Below, one piece after another: positions 7,213-13,560 of a stretch of DNA of 19,157 nt (position 1 is its first letter; each line of letters starts with the position of its first letter). A program made the position numbers and the translations under genes. The notes below the pieces were generated by a model, which was not told the DNA's origin, made no database searches, and saw only the letters and a program-made list of their open reading frames with translations. The stretch is from Dorea sp. (GTDB taxonomy: Bacteria; Bacillota_A; Clostridia; Lachnospirales; Lachnospiraceae). Location of the stretch: assembly GCA_016295505.1 (NCBI GenBank), contig JAEDLC010000028.1, positions 1 to 19,157 of the forward strand, given 5' to 3'.

Positions 7213-7989
7213 TTATGAATAAAAGTATCTCTTTTGTAATTCCTGAACCATATCGATATACAATTCCCTGCATTCTTCTTTTTTATCTTTCTCAATCAGC
7301 CGAATACATGGAAGCAGATAATTCTTATACAGCCCTTCATATATCTCCGGTGCATCCGGACGCATACCTACTGCCATTACGATTCCGGGAGCAATATCAT
7401 AATACTCCTCTATCAGTTGTCTTCCCGATTCCGTCTGCGCCAGATAATCATCCCGGTACCTGCGAAGTGTTTCCAGTTCATAGCAGTCATCCGGCTGATT
7501 GCGGCTGGAACATACCGCAGTCGTAATATAACAGAGCCTGTTTTTAAAACCGCTCTGGATCAGATCATACGATGATTCCGAGAGCGTATAACCTGTAACC
7601 GGCAGCTCATTCCAGATCTCTATCATCCTTACTGTCAATGGATTCCCCTGATCCCTTTTATTATGAAAAACACTGTAATTCACCAGCGGAATCACATATA
7701 CTGCCATTGTCATATTATAATCTGCAAAGAAACGTTCTTTCTTTCTCTTTGAAGAAATACCATCCAGCTTCTCTTTCGCATACTCGGGAATTACTCTGGC
7801 GTATGCTTCCAGTTCTTCCCGATCCGCATCTTCGCTGCATGCTTCTGCCAGCACATTCAGACATTCCTGATTGCCACGATACAATATCTGAAATGTTTCT
7901 GCATATGTTTTTCTTTTGAACATATTGAGCAGATCCAGCGAATCGTCAAATAACTTTTTCAATCCAGCCTCAGCCTTGCATTCTGCCAT
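7213..7989 (-). CDS. Hypothetical protein with a CFI-box-like Cys motif
   Basis: 258 residues with no signal peptide or membrane helix; not assigned to a function. The distinctive part is about residues 153-200: CYITTAVC (153-160), then a spacer and ELETLRRYRDDYL (171-183), resembling the C-x-I-x-T-A-x-x-C plus LR-x-[FY]-RD-x-x-L motif found near the C terminus of many unrelated bacterial proteins. The N-terminal half is alpha-helical and charged, with no recognisable catalytic motif. The ATG at 7989 follows AGGAGGAG. It sits between yebC (26-bp gap) and metY (11-bp gap), so it is co-transcribed, but this says little about its job. The two motif cysteines, C153 and C160, could bind metal or form a disulfide (inference). 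Confidence 0.8.
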   Translation of the reverse strand: MAECKAEAGLKKLFDDSLDLLNMFKRKTYAETFQILYRGNQECLNVLAEACSEDADREELEAYARVIPEYAKEKLDGISSKRKKERFFADYNMTMAVYVIPLVNYSVFHNKRDQGNPLTVRMIEIWNELPVTGYTLSESSYDLIQSGFKNRLCYITTAVCSSRNQPDDCYELETLRRYRDDYLAQTESGRQLIEEYYDIAPGIVMAVGMRPDAPEIYEGLYKNYLLPCIRLIEKDKKEECRELYIDMVQELQKRYFYS

Positions 7990-8015
7990 CTTTCTCCTCC
8001 TGTATCACAGAGAAA

Positions 8016-8747
8016 TTATTCGTCCCAGTTATGATATACATCCTGTACATCGTCATCATCATCCAGCATATCCAGCGTCTTCTGAATATTGGCAATATCC
8101 TTTGGATCCGTAAGTTCCACATATGTCTGAGGTATCATTGTTACTTCTGCAGAAGCCATCGGGATTCCGGCTTCTTCTATCGCAAGACGCACCGTACTGA
8201 AATCATCAGGATCCGTCAGAATCTCATAACTGTCTTCTTCCTCCACAAAATCCTCTGCACCTGCATCCAGTACCTGCATCATCAGCTCATCTGCGTCTCC
8301 CTCATACTCTTCTTTATCGATCACGATCTGACCTTTTTTGTCAAACATAAATGAAACGCATCCCGGAGTACCTACATTACCACTGCCTTTTGTAAACGCA
8401 TTTTTTACATTGGAAGCGGTACGATTCTTATTATCTGTCAGTGTCTCAACGATGATGGCCGTTCCGTTCGGTCCATATCCCTCATATGTAATATGTTCAT
8501 AATTGGCAGCGTTTGCATCTCCTGCTGCACGCTTGATATTTCTTTCAATCGTATCATTCGGCATGTTGTTGGATTTTGCCTTTGCGATTACATCGCGCAG
8601 TTTACTGTTATTTGCAGGATCTGTACTTCCGCCCTCTTTAACCGCAACTGCAATTTCTTTTCCGATCTTTGTAAAGATCTTTCCCTTTGCAGCATCATTT
8701 TTTTCTTTCTTATGTTTAATATTGGCAAATTTTGAATGTCCTGACAT
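8016..8747 (-). CDS. yebC: YebC/PmpR (TACO1) family protein
   Basis: 243 residues, full family length. The canonical N terminus MSGHSKFANIKHKKEKNDAA and the ITYEGYGPNG-x-AIIVE and DNKNRTASNVKNAFTKGSGN segments are intact, as is the acidic C terminus (DDDDDVQDVYHNWDE). The family was long annotated as a transcriptional regulator; several members are now thought to help ribosomes through difficult motifs such as polyproline, so a translation role is at least as likely. The ATG at 8747 follows GAGAGGG. A promoter (8788-8816) overlaps the 3' end of the CBS-domain gene, making yebC the likely head of a yebC / 258-aa / metY operon. Confidence 0.95.
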   Translation of the reverse strand: MSGHSKFANIKHKKEKNDAAKGKIFTKIGKEIAVAVKEGGSTDPANNSKLRDVIAKAKSNNMPNDTIERNIKRAAGDANAANYEHITYEGYGPNGTAIIVETLTDNKNRTASNVKNAFTKGSGNVGTPGCVSFMFDKKGQIVIDKEEYEGDADELMMQVLDAGAEDFVEEEDSYEILTDPDDFSTVRLAIEEAGIPMASAEVTMIPQTYVELTDPKDIANIQKTLDMLDDDDDVQDVYHNWDE

Positions 8748-8787
8748 TTTTTAACCCTCTCTTTATCTCTATTTTCGCACTTTTTTT

Positions 8788-8816
8788 ATTCTATCACGCT
8801 TCCGGACGTTTTTCAA
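8788..8816 (-). promoter_or_regulatory. Predicted sigma-A promoter of yebC
   Basis: Minus-strand TTGAAA (8811-8816), a 17-bp spacer and TAGAAT (8788-8793), with an extended-10 TG one base upstream. It lies within the last codons of the CBS-domain gene and about 40 bp before the yebC ATG. Confidence 0.6.
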
Positions 8817-9588
8817 TCTTAACTCTCTGTATTGTATTATTGTCCACCAGAAGAATCGTAAATCGATATCCCTGATAATCAACCTCACAATGCTCATCTT
8901 CTGATGGAATTCTGTCAAGCTGATCGATCAGGAAGCCATTCAGAGTCTCAAACTCTTCCTTTTCAAACTGCAGCGGCATAAGATCTTCCAGATCTTCCAG
9001 ATCTGTCATCCCATTCACAAGATAGCTTCCGTCTGCCTGGCGTGATATCATCTCCTCTTCTTCGTCATGCTCATCCAGAATGTTTCCTACGATTTCTTCC
9101 AGAATATCTTCCATCGCTACGAGTCCCGAAGTCTGCCCATATTCATCCAGCACGATCACCATATGATTTTTTTTCGCCTGCATCTCTTTAAAAAGCGTAT
9201 CTATACTTTTCGTTTCAGGGATATATGTAACCGGTCTTATATATTCTTTCAGATCCTTTACCCGTTTTTTCCGATTGTTCTCATCCAGATAACAGGCTGT
9301 TGCTTCTCTCAGATGTATGATTCCGGTGATTTCATCTATATCTTCTTCATAGATTGGAAATCTGGAATAATTCTCCTCCAGAATAAACCGGAGAGCATCT
9401 TCAAGCGTCTCATTTCCATCGATTGCAACAATGTTTTTCCGATGCGTCATGATATCCTTTGCATCTTTATCCATATACCGGAAAATGTTGCGAATCAGCT
9501 CTGCGGCTTCTTTCTGAGTTTCCTCATCCATCTCATCTTCCAGCTGGAATATCTGTTTCATTCTGCCAAACAAACTTCCTTCTATCAT
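8794..9588 (-). CDS. CBS-pair protein with CorC/HlyC domain, no membrane domain
   Basis: 264 residues of the CorC/TlyC (hemolysin C-like) type. Two CBS motifs (about 45-100, with DIMTHRKNIVAI; about 115-170, with MVIVLDEYGQTSGLVAMEDILEEIVG split over 143-168) are followed by the transporter-associated CorC_HlyC domain (about 180-262). The DUF21/CNNM membrane domain found in many relatives is absent, as in E. coli CorC, so it should be a soluble, peripheral protein that may bind adenine nucleotides and influence divalent-cation or efflux transport. The hemolysin name is historical and no toxin activity is implied. The ATG at 9588 has GAGGA about 9 bases upstream. It follows mazF by 25 bp and is probably the last gene of the rex operon. 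Confidence 0.88.
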   Translation of the reverse strand: MIEGSLFGRMKQIFQLEDEMDEETQKEAAELIRNIFRYMDKDAKDIMTHRKNIVAIDGNETLEDALRFILEENYSRFPIYEEDIDEITGIIHLREATACYLDENNRKKRVKDLKEYIRPVTYIPETKSIDTLFKEMQAKKNHMVIVLDEYGQTSGLVAMEDILEEIVGNILDEHDEEEEMISRQADGSYLVNGMTDLEDLEDLMPLQFEKEEFETLNGFLIDQLDRIPSEDEHCEVDYQGYRFTILLVDNNTIQRVKIEKRPEA

Positions 9589-9613
9589 AATTTACTATCC
9601 TCAAACTCCTTTT

Positions 9614-9961
9614 CTATGTATGAAGCTCTAAACTGACTTTCAGAGCCTCATCTACTTTGTTCATTATCTCTTTATCCAAATGGCATACCAGATCCTTCAG
9701 CCGTTGTTTATCTATTGTCCGAATCTGTTCCAGCAGAATCACAGAATTCTTCACAATCTGATATTTCCTTGCATCTATCTCAATGTGTGTCGGCAATTTT
9801 GCCTTATTCATCCTGGAAGTAATCGCCGCACAGATCACAGTCGGGCTGTGACGGTTGCCCATATCATTCTGTATGATCAGTACCGGACGAATGCCTCCCT
9901 GTTCGGATCCGACAACCGGACTAAGATCTGCATAATAAATATCTCCACGCCTTACCTGCAC
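9614..9961 (-). CDS. mazF: MazF/PemK-type endoribonuclease toxin
   Basis: 115 residues, nearly the same length as Bacillus MazF (NdoA). The conserved RRGDIYYADLSPVVGSEQGG (residues 4-23) is intact; R25 (in GGIRPVLII) and T48 (in CAAITSR) occupy the catalytic positions known from B. subtilis MazF, so the mRNA-cleaving activity is predicted functional. The start is a GTG at 9961 with GGAG about 12 bases upstream and an in-frame stop two codons before it, so no other start is possible. As in Bacillus it follows alr, but here no mazE-type antitoxin gene is seen in the 87-bp gap. The cognate antitoxin may be encoded elsewhere or be absent. Confidence 0.92.
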   Translation of the reverse strand: MQVRRGDIYYADLSPVVGSEQGGIRPVLIIQNDMGNRHSPTVICAAITSRMNKAKLPTHIEIDARKYQIVKNSVILLEQIRTIDKQRLKDLVCHLDKEIMNKVDEALKVSLELHT

Positions 9962-10031
9962 TTTTCATTCACACTCCGATTTTACTTGATAACATAAGTA
10001 TCTCCATCTTTTTCGGATGTATTCTTCAAAA

Positions 10032-10045
10032 TGCAGGAACCTGCA
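10032..10045 (-). repeat. Small palindrome after the alr stop
   Basis: TGCAGG-AA-CCTGCA, perfect 6-bp arms with a 2-nt centre, three bases past the alr stop codon. On the minus strand it is followed by TTTTG, so it may be a weak terminator or a pause/processing hairpin lowering mazF expression relative to alr. Confidence 0.4.
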
Positions 10046-10048
10046 GAA

Positions 10049-11215
10049 TCAGAGGAAATAATCTACCTGTTCCACGATTTCTCCATGCCGGATATATTCT
10101 CTCGGAATTCTCTTTCCAAGATTACATACAAATTCATAATTAAATCTTCCCGAAAGATCGCTCAGGGTTTCTACCGGAAGGACCTCATCCCCGTCTTTCC
10201 CGATCAACGTCACTTTGTCACCGAATTTCACATCATCTATACCCGTTACATCAACCATGAACTGATCCATACATACTCTTCCGAGAATCGGTGCTTTCTG
10301 TCCATGGATCAGAACATATCCCTGGTTGGACAGGCTGCGGGGATATCCATCTCCATATCCAACCGGAATCGTGGCAACTTTCGTCGGATGAGCTGTCACA
10401 TATGTTCCTCCGTAACTGATCCTTCTTCCTTCTTCTACCCACTTTACAAAGGCCACATGACTGATCAGCTCCATTGCAGGCTTAAGAGGAACATTTTCTT
10501 TTTCCACTTCATCCGACGGATACATTCCGTATGTCGATATACCTGCACGTACCAGATTCAGATTAGCTTCCTTCATATCAATGATACCTGCACTGTTGGA
10601 GCAGTGATAATAAGAAAATACAACATTTCTTTCTTCCAACGCCCTTTTCATCCACAGATACTGATTGATCTGTTCATGTGTATACGTCTTATCCGTTTCA
10701 TCCGCTTTGGAAAAATGTGTAAACATTCCTTCCATGACCAGATTTGGAAGATTGCTGATGGCAGCAATGATGTCTGCATTTTCTTCTGTGATCTGAAAGC
10801 CCAGACGTCCCATTCCCGTATCCAGCTTCATATGGACATATACTTTTCTTCCCATACGCTGTGCAAGTTCGGATACTTCTTCAGCCATCTCCCTTGTAAA
10901 TATTGTCATGCGAATCTCATTCTCAATCATGTCTTCCCACTGATCCGGAAAGATACAGCCAAGAACAAGTATCGGCTTTCTGATTCCTGTGCTCTTCAGG
11001 TAAACAGCTTCGTCAAGCGTTGCTGCCGCAAAGCCCCAGATATACTCTTTTGGATCCAGCACTTTTGCAATCTGTGCAGCTCCGTGTCCATATCCGTCCA
11101 TCTTAATGACGGCCATGATCTGAACACCCTCTCTAATATTGTTTTTCATCATCTCTATATTATATTCAACTGCATCTAAATCGACCCTCGCCATAACTCT
11201 GCTATACTTCTTCAT
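10049..11215 (-). CDS. alr: Alanine racemase
   Basis: 388 residues. The PLP enzyme interconverts L- and D-alanine and supplies D-Ala for peptidoglycan. K38 in AVIKMDGYGHGA is the PLP lysine, and Y268 in RISYGGTY the catalytic tyrosine of the opposite face; the DTGMGRLGF (132-140) and GRVCMDQFMVDV (312-323) motifs are present. The usual AVVKANAYGHG is here AVIKMDGYGHG, a tolerated variation. The ATG at 11215 follows AGGAGGAG and overlaps the last codons of nnr by 14 bp, so translation is coupled. The order nnr-like, alr, mazF is common in Firmicutes. A fusion or truncation is not seen. Confidence 0.96.
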   Translation of the reverse strand: MKKYSRVMARVDLDAVEYNIEMMKNNIREGVQIMAVIKMDGYGHGAAQIAKVLDPKEYIWGFAAATLDEAVYLKSTGIRKPILVLGCIFPDQWEDMIENEIRMTIFTREMAEEVSELAQRMGRKVYVHMKLDTGMGRLGFQITEENADIIAAISNLPNLVMEGMFTHFSKADETDKTYTHEQINQYLWMKRALEERNVVFSYYHCSNSAGIIDMKEANLNLVRAGISTYGMYPSDEVEKENVPLKPAMELISHVAFVKWVEEGRRISYGGTYVTAHPTKVATIPVGYGDGYPRSLSNQGYVLIHGQKAPILGRVCMDQFMVDVTGIDDVKFGDKVTLIGKDGDEVLPVETLSDLSGRFNYEFVCNLGKRIPREYIRHGEIVEQVDYFL

Positions 11216-12716
11216 AAGCCAACTCCTCCTGATCTATGAATACTTTGCTTAAATTCTCAATAAGATCTTCTGCCATAACGCTATAGCTTCCCATGATCTT
11301 TCGGGCATAATCTCCGCAGCAGCCGTGCAGATAGACTCCCAGAACTGCTGCATCATATCCGGATACGTTCTGTGCCATCAGACCTGCGATCACCCCCGCA
11401 AGTACATCTCCTGATCCGGCTTTTGCCATTGCACAATTGCCGGACAGATTCACATATATGCGGGATCCTGAAGATGCAACCATCGTTCTGGAATCTTTCA
11501 ACGCTACGACTGCCGGATATTGTTCCGTGAATTCTCTCAGAACAGCTGTCCGGTGTTCCCGGATCTCTGATACCATTTTGCCGGACAATCGTTCCATCTC
11601 CTTCATATGAGGAGTCAGCACGATCTCTCCGTCCGATACCTGCTTCAGTGCTTCCATATTCTCTGATAACAGATTCAGTCCATCCGCATCAATCACACAC
11701 GGTACCTTTATATTTTTCAGTGTTGTCTGTAGGATCTTCTTCGACAAGTCGTTCGTTCCGAGCCCGGATCCGATACATACGGTATCGGCCCACGCAAGAA
11801 GCGAACACAGTTTTTCTTCTTCAAAGGACTCGTAGGCAGTAATAATTGCTTCCGGCAGCAGAGTCTGAAGAATCACACGATTCTCCTCCGGAGTATAGAT
11901 CTGCACCAGTCCTGCTCCGGCCCGATACGCTGCTTTGGCATTCAGATATGCTGCTCCTGACATTCCCCTGCTTCCGGCAATTACCAGAAGCTTTCCATAT
12001 GTTCCTTTATGTGAATCCGCCTTTCTGACCGGCAGCAGACGGCTATATTCTCTTCTATCATACGTATATGCCACAGATATGTCATCGCTAATCCTGTCTG
12101 TGCAGATTCCTATGTCAACAGGATAGATCTCTCCGGCGTATTCCCGTCCCGGATACATCTGAAGTCCCAGCTTTTCAAGCTGAAAAGTAACCGTAATATC
12201 TGCATGAAATGCGATTCCCAACACCGCACCATTCCCGGAAGAGATTCCGGACGGAATATCGACTGCAACCTTTATTCCCGTCGAACGATTCATCTGATCG
12301 ATGATCTCACGATAGTTCCCCTCAATCTTTCTGCTCAGTCCCACACCGAAGATCGCATCGATCAGTACGCTGTATTTTGCCTCTTCGTATCCATATATAA
12401 TCTTGCCTCCGGCTTCCTTAAGGAGACGCATCTGTTCTTTTGTCTCTTCTGTACAATGCTCCTTATTGCCAATAAAACAGGCGGTAGCCGGATATCCCAT
12501 CCTGGTAAGGATTCTCGCAATTGCCAGACCATCTCCGCCATTATTCCCGGAGCCACATACAACACAGGCTCTGGACAGATCCAGATATCTGTCTGTCATT
12601 ACCTGCACACAGCATCTGGCAGCCCGCTCCATCAATACAAGGGACGGAGTACCTATTGTCTGGATCGTATACTGATCTGCAGCCTTCATCTGACTGCCAT
12701 CCACCAGATATCGCAT
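11202..12716 (-). CDS. nnr: Bifunctional NAD(P)H-hydrate epimerase / ADP-dependent dehydratase
   Basis: 504 residues, the usual bifunctional length. The enzyme repairs NADHX and NADPHX, the hydrated forms of damaged NAD(P)H: the N-terminal YjeF_N domain epimerises R to S forms, and the C-terminal ribokinase-like domain dehydrates the S form using ADP. N-terminal motifs are GSGNNGGDGLAIARIL (55-70) and AVDIPSGISSGNG (151-163). C-terminal motifs are GSRGMSGAAYLNAKAAYRAG (248-267), IDADGLNLL (342-350), LTPHMKEMERL (367-377) and the ATPase-like AKAGSGDVLAGVIAG (431-445). The ATG at 12716 follows GGGGGTGA. The gene is second in the rex operon, a sensible pairing: a sensor of the NADH/NAD+ ratio with the enzyme that restores damaged NAD(P)H. 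Confidence 0.95.
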   Translation of the reverse strand: MRYLVDGSQMKAADQYTIQTIGTPSLVLMERAARCCVQVMTDRYLDLSRACVVCGSGNNGGDGLAIARILTRMGYPATACFIGNKEHCTEETKEQMRLLKEAGGKIIYGYEEAKYSVLIDAIFGVGLSRKIEGNYREIIDQMNRSTGIKVAVDIPSGISSGNGAVLGIAFHADITVTFQLEKLGLQMYPGREYAGEIYPVDIGICTDRISDDISVAYTYDRREYSRLLPVRKADSHKGTYGKLLVIAGSRGMSGAAYLNAKAAYRAGAGLVQIYTPEENRVILQTLLPEAIITAYESFEEEKLCSLLAWADTVCIGSGLGTNDLSKKILQTTLKNIKVPCVIDADGLNLLSENMEALKQVSDGEIVLTPHMKEMERLSGKMVSEIREHRTAVLREFTEQYPAVVALKDSRTMVASSGSRIYVNLSGNCAMAKAGSGDVLAGVIAGLMAQNVSGYDAAVLGVYLHGCCGDYARKIMGSYSVMAEDLIENLSKVFIDQEELAYEEV

Positions 12717-12738
12717 TGTCTCACCCCCATATCAAAGA

Positions 12739-12782
12739 ACGTGTAAGAACAGGCATGTCTGCACATGCCGGACCTTACACGT
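12739..12782. repeat. Large hairpin between rex and nnr
   Basis: Two nested perfect inverted repeats: outer 9-bp arms ACGTGTAAG (12739-12747) and CTTACACGT (12774-12782), inner 7-bp arms GGCATGT (12752-12758) and ACATGCC (12763-12769) with loop CTGC. The arms are separated by a 4/4 internal loop. It begins about 12 bases after the rex stop. On the minus strand only a weak TTCTTTG follows, so it could be a leaky terminator, an RNA-stability or processing hairpin, or a protein site. Confidence 0.7.
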
Positions 12783-12793
12783 CTACATCATCT

Positions 12794-13438
12794 TTATTTT
12801 TTGTGTTCTTCGTTATAACGGCTTATATTATAGGATAACTGCATAAGACTTTCAGATAAATGCACATTTTCCACGATGATATTCTCTGGAAGATTCAGGT
12901 CTGTATGTGCAAAATTCCAGATCGCACGTACCCCGTTTTCAACCAGCATATTCGCAACCTCAATTGCCTTTTCTTTTGGAATCGTAAGAACAGCAATATC
13001 TATATTATTATTCTGTACAAAAGACTTCAGATCATCCATCATACGTACCGGAACGCCCCGGATTGCCACACCCTCCAACCGTGGATTCACATCAAAGATT
13101 CCCTTTAATATAAAACCACGTTTTTCAAATGCTGCATAGTTGGCCAGTGCCTGCCCCAGATTACCTGCTCCGATAATAATAATATTGTGATCTTCTTCAA
13201 GTCCGAGAATCTTACCAATCTCGGTATACAGATACTTTACATTATATCCATATCCCTGTTGACCAAATCCCCCGAAATTATTAAGATCCTGACGAATCTG
13301 TGATGCAGTCACTTTCATTCGTTTACTGAGATCATTTGAAGAGATTCGTTCTACTCCATTTTCTAAAAGTTCTCCCAAATATCTGTAATACCTTGGCAAC
13401 CTTCGTATTACCGCCTGCGATATCTCTCTTCCTTCCAA
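12794..13438 (-). CDS. rex: Redox-sensing transcriptional repressor Rex
   Basis: 214 residues, the family length. Rex dimers bind operators when NADH is low and release them as the NADH/NAD+ ratio rises, controlling fermentation, electron-transfer and alcohol-producing genes. The N-terminal winged helix (about 5-76) has the signature RRLPRYYRYLGELL, SASQIRQDL-like TASQIRQDL and NNFGGFGQQGYGYNV. The Rossmann domain has GAGNLGQAL (90-98) and ends with IWNFAHTDL (173-181), then the swapped C-terminal helix. No ATG is available: TTG at 13438 gives the expected N terminus and has AGGAAGG 8 bases upstream, while the GTG at 13447 overlaps that SD. The frame runs open to 13573, but this extension lacks family similarity. 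The gene is divergent from the ABC-F gene and heads the rex-nnr-alr-mazF-CBS operon. Confidence 0.94.
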   Translation of the reverse strand: MEGREISQAVIRRLPRYYRYLGELLENGVERISSNDLSKRMKVTASQIRQDLNNFGGFGQQGYGYNVKYLYTEIGKILGLEEDHNIIIIGAGNLGQALANYAAFEKRGFILKGIFDVNPRLEGVAIRGVPVRMMDDLKSFVQNNNIDIAVLTIPKEKAIEVANMLVENGVRAIWNFAHTDLNLPENIIVENVHLSESLMQLSYNISRYNEEHKK

Positions 13439-13469
13439 TGTATTCACCTTCCTGTTATAGTCTAAAGAT

Positions 13470-13498
13470 ATTATATAAAATCGGAAGATTAATGTCAA
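13470..13498 (-). promoter_or_regulatory. Perfect-consensus sigma-A promoter of rex operon
   Basis: Minus-strand TTGACA (13493-13498), exactly 17 bp, then TATAAT (13470-13475): a full consensus promoter, with the start expected near 13463, about 25 bp before the rex TTG. I found no clear Rex box in this region. Confidence 0.9.
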
Positions 13499-13505
13499 AC
13501 AATAG

Positions 13506-13533
13506 TTGTAATTTACACCATTTCCGTTATAAT
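13506..13533 (+). promoter_or_regulatory. Predicted sigma-A promoter of the ABC-F gene
   Basis: TTGTAA (13506-13511), a 16-bp spacer and a perfect TATAAT (13528-13533), leaving a leader of about 20 bases before the ATG at 13561. The -35 box lies in the small dyad TGTAA-T-TTACA (13507-13517). It is back to back with the rex promoter; the two -35 boxes are 7 bp apart. Confidence 0.7.
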
Positions 13534-13560
13534 TATATCGTATGCAAAGGAGGAAATACC

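Noticed and set aside
7202..7273. 24-codon upstream extension of metY
   Set aside because: It overlaps the end of the preceding gene and lacks an SD; the ATG at 7201 follows AAGGAGAGG.
9982..10062. Short minus-strand frame ending SEKDGDTYVIK between alr and mazF, as a possible MazE
   Set aside because: It has no ATG or GTG, only a TTG without a proper SD, and at most about 15 residues; too short for an antitoxin. It may be a degraded remnant, which cannot be shown from sequence alone.
10031..11179. Long plus-strand open frame (382 codons) opposite alr
   Set aside because: It is antisense to a complete alanine racemase with all catalytic residues. The translation is rich in Cys, His, Ile and Phe without domain pattern, and there is no usable SD. 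It is a shadow frame.
13507..13517. TGTAA-T-TTACA as a Rex autoregulatory site
   Set aside because: Arm sequence and especially the 1-bp spacing do not fit TTGTTAA-N4-TTAACAA.
13336..13560. 75-codon upstream extension of the ABC-F gene
   Set aside because: It overlaps rex and its promoter, while the ATG at 13561 has an excellent AAGGAGG and begins exactly at the ABC domain.
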